Source of the DNA: Rhizobium ecuadorense
GTDB lineage: Bacteria; Pseudomonadota; Alphaproteobacteria; Rhizobiales; Rhizobiaceae
NCBI RefSeq assembly: GCF_001187535.1
Contig: NZ_LFIO01000270.1
Location: forward strand, 56,097 to 120,096
Direction: 5' to 3'
Length of the DNA stretch: 64,000 nt
Shown here: piece after piece, positions 35,515 to 44,071 of the stretch
How positions within the stretch are numbered: the first letter of the stretch is position 1
Layout of the letters: every line of letters begins with the position of its first letter
Notes under the pieces: generated by a model
The model's database searches: none
What the model was told of the DNA's origin: nothing
Seen by the model: the letters and a program-made list of their open reading frames with translations, nothing else
Translations under genes and position numbers: made by a program

Positions 35515-35534
35515 GAGGACAGACAGGTCTGTAG
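35493..35534. promoter_or_regulatory. TetR operator: perfect 12-bp inverted repeat
   Basis: CTACAGACCTGT (35493-35504) and ACAGGTCTGTAG (35523-35534) are exact reverse complements, 18 bp apart. They straddle the -10 region of the plus-strand promoter. The core ACAGACCTGT occurs in operators of many rhizobial TetR regulators of redox genes; that comparison is from general knowledge. Confidence 0.65.
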
Positions 35535-35548
35535 CGCAGGAGAGAGCA

Positions 35549-36646
35549 ATGACCACGCATCAAGCCGACATCATCAGAACACCCCAGGCCGTCGCGGTCT
35601 TCGGCGCCAACGGCCATACCGGCCGGTTTGTCGTCGCCGAACTGTTGCGGCGCGGGCTGAAGCCGATTGCAATCGGACGGAGTATCGGGCGACTGGCCGA
35701 AGCGGGTTTTCCGGAACGTGGCGTCGAATGCCGTGAAGCAGCGATAGAGGATGACGCGGCGCTGGACAGGGCGCTCTCCGGCGCGGCTGCCGTCATCAAC
35801 TGCGCCGGCCCGTTCATGGACACGGCCGATGCAGTCGTGCGTGCCGCGCTGCGGGCTGGCATCCATTATCTCGACGTAACGGCTGAACAGCCGAGCGTAC
35901 AGGCCATATTCGACCGGCATGAGGTCGCGGCCCGGGAAGCGGGCGTCGTCGTCATCCCGGCTATGGGATTTTACGGCGGCCTGGCCGATCTGCTGGTGGC
36001 AGCCCTGATGGACGAACGGCAGCATGCCGACACCATCGAAATCCGGGTCGCTCTCGACAGCTGGCTGCCGACGAAAGGCACGCGCGTGACCGGGGAGAAG
36101 AACACCGCACAGCGCCTGGCCGTCAGCGGCGGGGAGCTTCGGCCCGTGCGTCGGTCGCCGGCCGAGAAGGTATCCGTTTTACCGGCCCCGTTCGGCCGGC
36201 AGACATTCGTCGAGCTTCCATTTTCGGAAGTGCCGCTGATCGCCAGCCGCGTCCGCACCAGGGAATTGCACAGCTTTCTCAGCACGACAGCCCTGCGCGA
36301 TGTTCGCGATCCATCGACGCCCCTGCCCCAGGCCGTCGATGAAACCGGACGTTCGGCGCAGCGCTTCGCCGTCGAGGTGATCGTCACGCAAGGCGACCTG
36401 CACCGCCGGATTCTCGCCCAGGGACAGGACATCTATGCCGTCACGGCGCCGATCATCTGCGAAGCGGCCCAGCGTATTCTGTCGGGTGACATCCGCGATA
36501 CCGGCGCAAAGCCACCGGCTGCCATTTTCCATGCCGCGAATTTCCTGGGCGCGCTCGGCCCCAGTCTGTCGGTTGAGACATCGATATCGACGGAGACTGG
36601 ATCACCGGAACGGCATCATAATGCTTGCGGGCTTCCTCAATCGTAA
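35549..36646 (+). CDS. Saccharopine dehydrogenase-like NAD(P)-binding protein
   Basis: 365 residues. N-terminal Rossmann motif FGANGHTGRFVVAELLRRG (about 19-37), then NCAGPFMDTADAVVRAALRA and YLDVTAEQPSV, as in the saccharopine dehydrogenase/trans-acting enoyl reductase group. The C-terminal tail after SLSVETSIS runs into sequence antisense to the ATPase remnant at 36582-36656, so the last 15 or so residues may be foreign and the natural C-terminus lost. Function is unknown; regulation by the divergent TetR is likely. Confidence 0.72.
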   Translation: MTTHQADIIRTPQAVAVFGANGHTGRFVVAELLRRGLKPIAIGRSIGRLAEAGFPERGVECREAAIEDDAALDRALSGAAAVINCAGPFMDTADAVVRAALRAGIHYLDVTAEQPSVQAIFDRHEVAAREAGVVVIPAMGFYGGLADLLVAALMDERQHADTIEIRVALDSWLPTKGTRVTGEKNTAQRLAVSGGELRPVRRSPAEKVSVLPAPFGRQTFVELPFSEVPLIASRVRTRELHSFLSTTALRDVRDPSTPLPQAVDETGRSAQRFAVEVIVTQGDLHRRILAQGQDIYAVTAPIICEAAQRILSGDIRDTGAKPPAAIFHAANFLGALGPSLSVETSISTETGSPERHHNACGLPQS

Positions 36647-36656
36647 CCGATGCCAT
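36582..36656 (-). pseudogene. 5' remnant of a CUT1 sugar ABC ATPase gene (MsmK/UgpC type)
   Basis: After the GH32 stop, an ATG at 36656 with a GGAGGAAC box opens MASVTIEEARKHYDAVPVIQ, the usual N-terminus of MalK/UgpC-type ATPases. The similarity stops after about 22-25 residues, where the sequence becomes the antisense of the NAD(P)-binding gene. No Walker A, signature or C-terminal domain exists. The missing gene is exactly the one this importer cluster needs, so a deletion or insertion has removed it. Confidence 0.65.
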
Positions 36657-36673
36657 GTCGGTTCCTCCGGGGA

Positions 36674-38392
36674 TCAAAGACCGAGCTGCCAGATTTCGGC
36701 GGCGGCGATATTTCCCTCGGGTGCGGCCAGGCGTGCCGCGCTCACCCCCTTAAAGCCGGGCAGCCGCTTGGTTCCCGTCCAGCGGCCATCGTCGGCGAAG
36801 ACCTCGATCGAGCCTGCATCGAGGAAGATCCGGACGGTCGAGGGCCGTGCGCCGGCGGCGATATAGCGGGGTGACGCCTTGGCACTGGCCACCGCGAAGA
36901 GAATGCTCAGCCCGTCGTCGTCCGACTGAACAGCGACCGTCGCCGCGGGATGTTCGAGATCGAGGCGGAAAGCGTTGCCGGCCTGGCCGAGGGTGAGCAG
37001 GATTTCGACGGAGCCATTGGCGAGATCGACGGTCCGGCCATCCAGAAAACCTCCAGCATCCAGCCGCCGCCGCCGCAGGCTTTCGACAGCTGAGACCGGC
37101 GGCGTGATCAGCGCCCCGCTTTGAATTGCCAGCCGGCGCGGCAGGGTCATCGCCGTCGGCATGTCGATCTCTCTGGAGATATCCGTCCAGTTCGCAAGCC
37201 AGGCGATGCCGATCGGGCCGGTCTCGTCGACGAAGGCCTGGAAGGCGTAGGCGTCGGTGCCGAAATCCAGTTCCTGCTCGAATTCGACGGAGAAGCTGCG
37301 GCCATCGAAACGGCCGACGGTCGCAAGCGTCATGTTGCGCCGGCCGGTTGCCGGGTCGCGGCTGGTCAGCAGACCGAAGATCAAGGCCCAGCGTGTCATC
37401 GGGTCGTTGGCGGGACCGTCGAGCGGCACCATGCAGGGGCACTCCGCCGCCGTCATCCCGAAGCGGTTCTCGCGGTGAAGCATGCCGAGGAAGGTCCATC
37501 CCGTCGCCGCGGCCGGATCATCGGTTTGGTAGAGCAGAATGACGCCGCCGTCGCGGTCGCGCGTGCCGAGCAGCATCTTCCATTTGCCGTCGGGCCCGAG
37601 GAAGACGTAAGGGTCGCGGAAGTCGGTCGTCAGGCCGAGCCCGGCAGGACGCGCCGGCAGGATCAGGTCTGCCGGCTCGACATTGACAAGATCGCGGCTG
37701 ATGGCGGTGAACTGAACCTGTTCCTCCGGTTCCCGATCCTTCATGTGCTCGGTGAAGAAAATGCGAAGGCCGGCTTCCCCGCCGGAAAGAGCGATCGCTG
37801 AGCCGGAAAATGCCCCGCCCCGCCCGTCGGCCCGGGTGGCGAGTTCATCGGAAGGGAAAAGAAAGATCGGCAGATGCGTCCAGCGAAGATAGTCCTTCGA
37901 GACCGCATGCCCCCAATGCATGTTGTTCCAGCGAAGGCTGTGGGGATAGTGCTGGTAGAAGAGGTGCAGCTTGCCGCTGAACCTTCCAAACCCGTTGGGA
38001 TCGTTCATCCAGCCAAAAGGCGGGCGGAAGTGATAGCCGCCGGGGGCCTCGGGTGTGGCATTGCCAGGGCTGACATGCAGCAGCCGGATGCCTTTTTCGA
38101 GAACGCGCGGCTGAAGGAAGGCATAGAGGACCGAGACCTTGGTCGTCGCGGGATCATAGGAGAAGGCCGCCTCTCCACCGCTTTCCAGCATCAGCAGCCG
38201 GAACTCGAATTCGTCAGGATTTGACGTTTCGACAGCGCCGGCCGGGTCCCCATCGACATGTGCCGTCAGCCTTCCCGGGGCGCCCCCATGCGACGCCCTG
38301 ATCCAGGCATGGATCGTGGCCCCTGCGGGTAGGACGGCGCTGATCGTCTCCAGCCGCACGTCATCGGAGGGAGAAATCGCTTGGCTTGTCAT
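36674..38392 (-). CDS. Glycoside hydrolase family 32 beta-fructosidase
   Basis: 572 residues from ATG 38392 (a TTG three bases earlier is less likely). GH32 landmarks: WMNDPNG near residue 125 with the nucleophile Asp, FRDPYVF for the transition-state Asp, and AAECPCM with the acid/base Glu. A C-terminal beta-sandwich follows. An extra N-terminal domain of about 100 residues precedes the catalytic domain. No signal peptide, so it would cleave imported sucrose or fructo-oligosaccharides in the cytoplasm. Same operon as the CUT1 importer. Confidence 0.92.
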   Translation of the reverse strand: MTSQAISPSDDVRLETISAVLPAGATIHAWIRASHGGAPGRLTAHVDGDPAGAVETSNPDEFEFRLLMLESGGEAAFSYDPATTKVSVLYAFLQPRVLEKGIRLLHVSPGNATPEAPGGYHFRPPFGWMNDPNGFGRFSGKLHLFYQHYPHSLRWNNMHWGHAVSKDYLRWTHLPIFLFPSDELATRADGRGGAFSGSAIALSGGEAGLRIFFTEHMKDREPEEQVQFTAISRDLVNVEPADLILPARPAGLGLTTDFRDPYVFLGPDGKWKMLLGTRDRDGGVILLYQTDDPAAATGWTFLGMLHRENRFGMTAAECPCMVPLDGPANDPMTRWALIFGLLTSRDPATGRRNMTLATVGRFDGRSFSVEFEQELDFGTDAYAFQAFVDETGPIGIAWLANWTDISREIDMPTAMTLPRRLAIQSGALITPPVSAVESLRRRRLDAGGFLDGRTVDLANGSVEILLTLGQAGNAFRLDLEHPAATVAVQSDDDGLSILFAVASAKASPRYIAAGARPSTVRIFLDAGSIEVFADDGRWTGTKRLPGFKGVSAARLAAPEGNIAAAEIWQLGL

Positions 38393-38396
38393 CAAT

Positions 38397-39290
38397 TCAA
38401 CCTTTCACGGCGGAGCCGATAAAGGAACTCACGAACCAGCGCTGGAATGCGAGGTAGAGCCCCAGGATCGGTATCATCATCAAAACGGAGGCGGCCATCG
38501 CCCGATCCCAGTAGATGCTGTCCTGTCCGAAGAAGGTCGCGATGGCCACCGCGATCGGCCGAGCATAATCGGTCTGCGTCACCAGGATCGGCCAGAGATA
38601 CTGGTTCCAGGTCTCGATCCCCATGAGGATCGACACGGTGGCGAGTGCGGGCAGGCTGAGCGGCAGGAAGATGGAGCGATAGGCCCGGAAAAACGAGGCG
38701 CCGTCGATCTCGGCGGCCTCCAGCAATTCCTTCGGCAGTTGCGCGAAGAACTGGTAGAACAGGAAGATATAGAGCGGGCTGGCGACCCAGGGCACGATCT
38801 GCACCGCGAAGGTGTCGGACATTCCCGCCCTGGAAACCATGATCACCAACGGCATGATGATGCTTTCCTGCGGGATCACATAGAGCGCGATCACGATCGA
38901 CAGGATGACGGCGCGGCCTTTGAACGATCCCCAGGCCAGGACAAACGCCGCCATCGAATTGACAATCAGGCCGGAACAGACCGTCGTGACCAGGATGATC
39001 AGCGAGTTGATGAGGTAGCGCCCGAAGGCGAGTTCACCCGAGAGGTGGCCGACCTCGGCATAGTTGTTAAGCGTCGGGTTCGAAACCCAAAAGGCCCGGA
39101 AGCTGCCCATATCGGCCAGAATTTGGAACCGGTCATCCTTGAGGCTTGCCACGACCAGGAGCAGCAATGGCGAGACGATCACCAATGCGATGATGAAAAT
39201 GCACATCGTCTGGATGGCACGGAGAACCATTGCGGCGGAATGGCGCCGCGCTGTGCGAGCCTGCGGGATAGAGAGTGCGATATCAGACAT
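38397..39290 (-). CDS. CUT1 sugar ABC transporter permease (MalG-like)
   Basis: 297 residues with six predicted membrane segments. The EAA loop that contacts the ATPase reads EAAEIDGASFFRAYRSIFLP near residue 195. Overlaps the MalF-like gene by 8 nt. Partner ATPase is missing from the cluster. Confidence 0.93.
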   Translation of the reverse strand: MSDIALSIPQARTARRHSAAMVLRAIQTMCIFIIALVIVSPLLLLVVASLKDDRFQILADMGSFRAFWVSNPTLNNYAEVGHLSGELAFGRYLINSLIILVTTVCSGLIVNSMAAFVLAWGSFKGRAVILSIVIALYVIPQESIIMPLVIMVSRAGMSDTFAVQIVPWVASPLYIFLFYQFFAQLPKELLEAAEIDGASFFRAYRSIFLPLSLPALATVSILMGIETWNQYLWPILVTQTDYARPIAVAIATFFGQDSIYWDRAMAASVLMMIPILGLYLAFQRWFVSSFIGSAVKG

Positions 39291-40221
39291 CGAAGCGTCT
39301 CAGCAGCTGGCGCTGGATCAGCGCGATGACGAGAACGATCACGAACAATATGACCGAGACGGCGGAGGCATAGCCCATTTTCTGCTCTTCGAAGCCGGCG
39401 CGGACCATGTAATGCACGACCGTTTCGGTGCTGCTCTTCGGCCCGCCCTGCGTGAGAATGGCGACCTGGGTGTAGAGCTTGAACGCCTGGATCGTGGTGA
39501 TCACCAGCACGAAGACATGGGTCGGCCTGAGGCCGGGCATGGTCACGTGCCAGAACCGGCGGAACGCGTTCGCACCGTCGATCTTGGCGGCATCGTAGAG
39601 TTCGTCCGGAATGCCCTGAAGGCCGGCGAGATAGACGATCATCTGGAAGCCGTAGGCCTGCCAGGCCGAGAGCAGGACGAGCGAGAACATCGCCCATTGC
39701 GGATCGCCGAGCCAATCAATCGGCTGGATCGCCCCACCGGAGAGGAAGCCGAGGATCTGGTTGAACGGCCCGGTGGGATATTGGAACAGGGTGCCCCAGA
39801 TGACGCAGACCACGACCATCGAGGTGATCGCCGGCAGGAAGAACATGCCGCGCAACAGATTGCGGAACGGCAGCTTCTGATGCAAAAGCAGCGCCGTCGC
39901 GAAAGCGAGGCCGCACTGCGCCGGAATGATCCAGAAGGTGAAGCGCGAGACGTTCCAAAGGGCCGTCCAGAACAGATCGTCCTGGAAGATGCGGATGAAA
40001 TTGTTGAACCAGACGAAGCGGACCGGCGTCGGCCGCGGCACCAGAGGCTGGTTGGTCATTGCCGTCCAGAAGGACAGGAGGAACGGCAGGATCAGAAAGA
40101 CGGTCAACAGGATGACGGCCGGCGCCAGCATGGCCGCCTCCTGCGTCAGCCGTCCCTTGTCATGGCGGCGCGGCGGAGCCTTTCGAATGAATGTCGACGA
40201 TGTCGATTGTTGCGTGACCAT
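39283..40221 (-). CDS. CUT1 sugar ABC transporter permease (MalF-like)
   Basis: 312 residues, six membrane segments after a cytoplasmic Lys/Arg-rich N-terminus. EAA loop: DAAKIDGANAFRRFWHVTMP near residue 215. ATG 40221 with AGGAGG box. Pairs with the MalG-like gene to form the channel. Confidence 0.93.
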   Translation of the reverse strand: MVTQQSTSSTFIRKAPPRRHDKGRLTQEAAMLAPAVILLTVFLILPFLLSFWTAMTNQPLVPRPTPVRFVWFNNFIRIFQDDLFWTALWNVSRFTFWIIPAQCGLAFATALLLHQKLPFRNLLRGMFFLPAITSMVVVCVIWGTLFQYPTGPFNQILGFLSGGAIQPIDWLGDPQWAMFSLVLLSAWQAYGFQMIVYLAGLQGIPDELYDAAKIDGANAFRRFWHVTMPGLRPTHVFVLVITTIQAFKLYTQVAILTQGGPKSSTETVVHYMVRAGFEEQKMGYASAVSVILFVIVLVIALIQRQLLRRFDV

Positions 40222-40258
40222 CTAGTTCCTCCTCTCCGAGCATGGGTGCCGGCTCCGC

Positions 40259-40287
40259 CCTGCGATGTCTGCCCGGTACATCGCAGG
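40259..40287 (-). other. Intercistronic stem-loop after the CUT1 binding-protein gene
   Basis: Perfect 10-bp inverted repeat CCTGCGATGT / ACATCGCAGG (40259-40268, 40278-40287) with a 9-nt loop, between the binding-protein stop and the MalF-like start. Probably an mRNA stabiliser or partial terminator. Confidence 0.6.
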
Positions 40288-40314
40288 ACGTTGACCTGTC
40301 AGAGGCGATCGCGC

Positions 40315-41607
40315 CTATTGCTCGTCGCCGAACGGCGGATAGCCGTCATTGTCCTCGATATCCTGATCGATCTTCTTGGCGGCCGATGCCAGCGCCTCCT
40401 TGGGATCGCCGCCATTAAACACCTCGTCGACCGCCTGCATGAAGGCGGAGGTGATTGTGGGATAGGCTGGGTGCGGCGGGCGCGCGACGGCCGTCTTCGA
40501 TGCCTGCTCGAAGGCGATCGCCATCGGGCCGCCGTTGGCATAGAGCGGAGATTCGGCAGCGAAGCTCTTTAGGCCGGGATAGCCCGACTGGCTTGCAACG
40601 TAAGCCCGATACTCCTTGTCCTTCAGCAGGAAGCTGATGAATTTGGCCGCGATGTCGGGATGTTTCGATGTCTTGGTGACCGCCCAGATCCAGGTGCCGT
40701 TGGGGCTCGCGCCCTTGGTGCCGAACTTCGGGAGCGGCAGCACGACGATGTTGTCCTTCATGGTTGCGGCGGCCTCGGCGTAGACCCAGTGTCCGCCGAG
40801 CGCCAATGCTGCCGGATTGCCTTCGGCGAAGAACTGGTTGGTTCCGGCCGACTGCGGCACCACCCAGCCGTTCTTGACCCATTTCTGCATCATCGCCAGC
40901 GCATCGACGCAGGCGTCACTGTCGAGCGTGCCCTCGGATTTCCAGGCCTTGCGGTCGATCAGGTCGCAGCCGGCCGATTGTAGGATCGGGCCATAGGCAT
41001 AGGTGATCCATTCGGTCTTGATGCCGTAGCCGCGGAAGGTGTCGATCGGCCATTTGACGCCGTCGAGCTTCGAGAGCTTTTCGAGATAGGTTTCGAACTC
41101 TTCCCGGGTCCAGGCATCGTCGACGGATTTCGGGATGCGGGCGCCGATCGCTTCGAGATATTTCTTGTTGCCGTAAAGAACGACCGACGAGTCGGTCAGG
41201 CCGATTGCATAGAGGTCCTTATCGATCGGATAGGTGCCCTGGGCGATGTTGGACTCCGTCATGTCGTCGAGGACATCTTTGTCGATCAGCGGCTTGATGG
41301 GCTGAAGATAGCCCGACCAGACGTAATTGGCGAGGAACGGCGCATCGAGTTCCATGACGTCGGGCAGCTGCTTGGCCATGACGGCGGCGCTGAACTTCTC
41401 GTTATAGGCATCGTGCGGCGCATAGATGAACTGCACGTCGACATCGGGATTGGCGGCCTCGAAGCGTTCGGCGACCTTGCCATAGGCGGCGACAAAACCG
41501 GGATCGCCCTGGTGCATGACCTGGATTGCGGTTTTCTCGGCTGCCTGCGCCCCTATGGCTGATAGCGCCGAGGACAGGACCAGCGACCAAAGTAAACGTT
41601 TACCCAT
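40315..41607 (-). CDS. CUT1 sugar ABC transporter solute-binding protein
   Basis: 430 residues with a signal peptide (MGKRLLWSLVLSSAL, cleavage near AQA-AEKT). Family 1 extracellular binding protein: VMHQGDPGFVAAYGKVAERF and YAPHDAYNEKFSAAVMAKQL at the N-terminus, WIWAVTKTSKHPDIAAKFI later. Fits uptake of a fructose-containing oligosaccharide for the GH32 enzyme. The codons for residues 2-5 hold a perfect 12-bp palindrome (41592-41603). Confidence 0.92.
   Translation of the reverse strand: MGKRLLWSLVLSSALSAIGAQAAEKTAIQVMHQGDPGFVAAYGKVAERFEAANPDVDVQFIYAPHDAYNEKFSAAVMAKQLPDVMELDAPFLANYVWSGYLQPIKPLIDKDVLDDMTESNIAQGTYPIDKDLYAIGLTDSSVVLYGNKKYLEAIGARIPKSVDDAWTREEFETYLEKLSKLDGVKWPIDTFRGYGIKTEWITYAYGPILQSAGCDLIDRKAWKSEGTLDSDACVDALAMMQKWVKNGWVVPQSAGTNQFFAEGNPAALALGGHWVYAEAAATMKDNIVVLPLPKFGTKGASPNGTWIWAVTKTSKHPDIAAKFISFLLKDKEYRAYVASQSGYPGLKSFAAESPLYANGGPMAIAFEQASKTAVARPPHPAYPTITSAFMQAVDEVFNGGDPKEALASAAKKIDQDIEDNDGYPPFGDEQ
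41592..41603. promoter_or_regulatory. LacI-type palindrome inside the binding-protein start
   Basis: GTAAACGTTTAC is a perfect 12-bp palindrome with the central CG seen in LacI-family operators. It lies within codons 2-5 of the binding-protein gene. Could be a roadblock operator or a chance result of the Lys-Arg-Leu codons. Confidence 0.35.
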
Positions 41608-41643
41608 TAGAATTCCTCCTCAATTGAATGGGCCTATCTCAAT

Positions 41644-42648
41644 TTATACGGATGCCCGCTCCACCAACTGGAACGGCAGTTTCTGCACCCCGACCGGACC
41701 CCGGTCTTCGGCAAGCAGGATGTGCGCGGCCTGACGGCCCATGGCGCGATGGGGAAGCGCCATGGTGGTCAGCGGCGGGTCGAGACGCGAGGCGATCTCG
41801 ACCTGGTTGTCGAAACTTGCAACGGCGACGTCGTCGGGAATGGCCGCGCCTGTCCGGCGCAGCGCGGCATAGACCTCCATCGCCACGCGGTCATTGCCGC
41901 ACAGGATGGCATCGGGGCGCCGGGGGCCGTTCATTAGCGCATGCACATGCGTGGCCACCAGGCTGTGTGCCCGGTCGCTGTAGATCGCCTTGCTGACGGC
42001 GGGCAGGACGATGGCGCCGGCTCCGTCGATTCCGGCATGATCGAGCGCTTGCCGGAAGCCGAGTTCACGCAGGTCGCCGGCGAGCAGCCCCGGCAGATTG
42101 ATGAAGGCGATATTGCGCCGGCCTGCATCGATGAGGTAATTGGTAATCTCCAGCGCCGCCCCGGTTTCATCGGGTACCAGCGAGGTGACGCGGTCGTTGG
42201 CATCGCGACAGTTGATCATGACGCCGACCGTGTCGGCAAATGCAGGCGGCAGGTCGACGCTCTTGTGATACATGGCGGCATAGGCGATCGCCCGCGGGCG
42301 AAAGCGCCGCATCTCGTCGAGGATCGACGCGACACTGCGATGGCCGCCGAGCGTCATGGCGAAGACGGCCATGTCGGCGGCGCGCACGGCGCCATCGAGC
42401 CCCCTGATGATTTCGGTCGCGAAAGGCGAAGTGATCAAGTCGTCCGCGACCAGGCCGACAAGCGGCATCCAGCCTTGCCGCATGCTGCGTGCGGCGAAGT
42501 TGGTGACATATCCCAACTCCTCGGCGATCTCCTTGATCCGCTGGCGGGTATCTTCCGACATGCGCGCCGAGCCGCCATGCAAGGCGCCTGAGACGGTCTT
42601 GACGGAAACACCTGCGCGGGCAGCTATATCGTTGAGTGAGGCGGTCAC
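41644..42648 (-). CDS. LacI family transcriptional regulator
   Basis: 334 residues starting at GTG 42648; no in-frame ATG lies near. N-terminal HTH SLNDIAARAGVSVKTVSGAL and hinge helix RSMRQGWMPLVG, then a periplasmic-binding-like effector domain ending in GRQAAHILL. First gene of the CUT1/GH32 operon, 36 nt upstream of the binding-protein gene. Probably controls the operon and itself through the palindrome 9 nt before its start. Confidence 0.92.
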   Translation of the reverse strand: MTASLNDIAARAGVSVKTVSGALHGGSARMSEDTRQRIKEIAEELGYVTNFAARSMRQGWMPLVGLVADDLITSPFATEIIRGLDGAVRAADMAVFAMTLGGHRSVASILDEMRRFRPRAIAYAAMYHKSVDLPPAFADTVGVMINCRDANDRVTSLVPDETGAALEITNYLIDAGRRNIAFINLPGLLAGDLRELGFRQALDHAGIDGAGAIVLPAVSKAIYSDRAHSLVATHVHALMNGPRRPDAILCGNDRVAMEVYAALRRTGAAIPDDVAVASFDNQVEIASRLDPPLTTMALPHRAMGRQAAHILLAEDRGPVGVQKLPFQLVERASV

Positions 42649-42656
42649 GGCATCTC

Positions 42657-42678
42657 ATTGGGTTATCGATTACCCAAT
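42657..42678. promoter_or_regulatory. Candidate LacI operator before the lacI-family gene
   Basis: ATTGGGT and ACCCAAT (42657-42663, 42672-42678) form an inverted repeat around TATCGATT with a central CG, as in LacI-family operators. It lies 9 nt before the GTG start, so binding would block the operon's own transcription. Confidence 0.5.
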
Positions 42679-42734
42679 CTGATATCGCTCGTTATGCGAT
42701 AAGTCAAGCATCCCCGGCGCAAAGCAGCGCACGC

Positions 42735-42760
42735 AAAAACCCCGCCGAAGCGGGGTTTTT
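42735..42760 (-). terminator. Rho-independent terminator, bidirectional form
   Basis: AAAAACCCCGC / GCGGGGTTTTT around a 4-nt loop (42735-42745, 42750-42760): a GC stem flanked by A and T runs on both sides. It ends the small secreted-protein gene at 42774 and insulates it from the lacI operon. Confidence 0.85.
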
Positions 42761-42773
42761 GTGATCTGGTCGA

Positions 42774-43094
42774 TCAGTTGTTATGCGCGGCGCAGGCTTC
42801 GTCCATCGGCGTGGCGTTGCTGGTGCCGCCCTGGGTCTGGAGGTTGGCGGAGTTGTTGACCGGGTTCGGGCACTTGGTCTTGTCCATTTTCATCGTGCCG
42901 CCAGTCGTGGAACCGGTCGTGGTGGTATCGGTCGCCATCGGCTTTTTGGCCTTCATGTCGCTGGTCGCGCCGCCGCCCTGATCGGCCTGGTTCTTGTCGA
43001 TCGTGGCGCCGGCCGGCGCCGGGTTGGACTGGGCGAAGGCTGAGGTGGCCATGCCGAGGGCGAAAAGCGATGCTGCTACGAGTTTCATACGCAT
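42774..43094 (-). CDS. Small secreted protein, low complexity
   Basis: 106 residues from ATG 43094, 8 nt after a GGAGG box; ATGs at 43100 and 43088 are alternatives. A clear signal peptide (MKLVAASLFALGMATSAFA) is followed by a Thr/Gly/Asn-rich region with TTTTGSTTGGTMKMDKTK and two cysteines. Similar short exported proteins are common in rhizobia but their role is not known. Own promoter region and terminator, so probably monocistronic. Confidence 0.7.
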   Translation of the reverse strand: MRMKLVAASLFALGMATSAFAQSNPAPAGATIDKNQADQGGGATSDMKAKKPMATDTTTTGSTTGGTMKMDKTKCPNPVNNSANLQTQGGTSNATPMDEACAAHNN

Positions 43095-43187
43095 TCTCAT
43101 ATCCTCCTTGGGATTTTTGCCTGACGGGCCTATCCACAACCTCGCCGGCACATCATTGTTCCCAAGCAGCCGCTAAACAAAAGCGCC

Positions 43188-43910
43188 CTACTTCGCGTAA
43201 AGCGCCCGCGAGCGTTCGAGGTGTTTGAGCAGCGCGGTTTCCGAGCCGTCGACGTCGTTGGCTTCGAGGCGGTCGACGATCTCGTCGTGTTCGGCGAGCG
43301 TGAACTTTTCCTTGCCGGTCCAGATCAGCATCTCGGTATGATATTCCTTCAGCCAGGCAAGCATTGCTTCGCTGACGGCCACATAGATCGGGTTGCCGGA
43401 GATCTGGGCGATGCGGGTGTGAAATTCCATATCGGCATCGATGAACGCTTCGGCCCGGCCGAGCGACATGCGCTGGCGCTCGATGATATCCCTGAGTTCG
43501 GCGATGTCGTTTGCCGAGGCGCGCTGGGCGGCCTCGCGCGCCATGCCGCGCTCGAAGAAGATGCGGGCGCTTTTCAGATGCTCCAGCGAATCCGCCGATT
43601 GCGACAGCATGATCTTGGCGGTGAGATCGACCTGGCGGAAGATCGACTTTGCCGTCAGCCGCAGGACCTTGGCCCGCTCGCCGTGCGAAATGCTGACGAG
43701 ACCCTTGTTGGCAAGCGACTGCATGGCTTCGCGGATCGCCGGCCGGCCGACGCCGAAGCGCTCCATCAGCACCCGTTCCGAGGGCATTTCATCGCCGGGC
43801 TGAAGCTCGCCCGAGGTGATCATCCGCTCCAATCGATCAAACACTTCGTCGGAGAGTTTGCGGCGGACGATCTGTTCGAGGGGCTGGGTCATGAGATCTC
43901 GCTGGCTCAA
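43188..43910 (-). CDS. GntR family regulator, FadR/FCD subfamily
   Basis: 240 residues if begun at TTG 43910, six nt after GGAGGAGA; an in-frame ATG is at 43892, and the ORF extends to 43991 without a better site. Winged HTH at about 18-85 (MPSERVLMERFGVGRPAIRE) and an all-helical FCD effector domain with the metal-type residues in AFIDADMEFHTRIA and ...LAEHDEIVDRL. Divergent from the D-apiose operon and probably its regulator. Confidence 0.88.
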   Translation of the reverse strand: MSQRDLMTQPLEQIVRRKLSDEVFDRLERMITSGELQPGDEMPSERVLMERFGVGRPAIREAMQSLANKGLVSISHGERAKVLRLTAKSIFRQVDLTAKIMLSQSADSLEHLKSARIFFERGMAREAAQRASANDIAELRDIIERQRMSLGRAEAFIDADMEFHTRIAQISGNPIYVAVSEAMLAWLKEYHTEMLIWTGKEKFTLAEHDEIVDRLEANDVDGSETALLKHLERSRALYAK

Positions 43911-44000
43911 AATGTCTCCTCCTAACAGTTTTCCGGACCAAGGACAAAGCTTGCGGCCGAAAATTGCGCGGCCGAAGATTCCGCTTTTCAACGGTTGGAA

Positions 44001-44019
44001 TACTCATTATACCAGATCA
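44001..44019. promoter_or_regulatory. Shared GntR-type site, copy 1 (gntR / oiaX divergent region)
   Basis: TACTCATTATACCAGATCA. On the minus strand it contains a perfect TATAAT -10 (44011-44006) facing the gntR gene, so occupancy would repress it. A near copy lies at 47941-47959. Confidence 0.55.
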
Positions 44020-44071
44020 CAAGTTGACGCCATGACAATCTGCGTGGGCCGAGAGGAGCAGCCGTCCGTTG

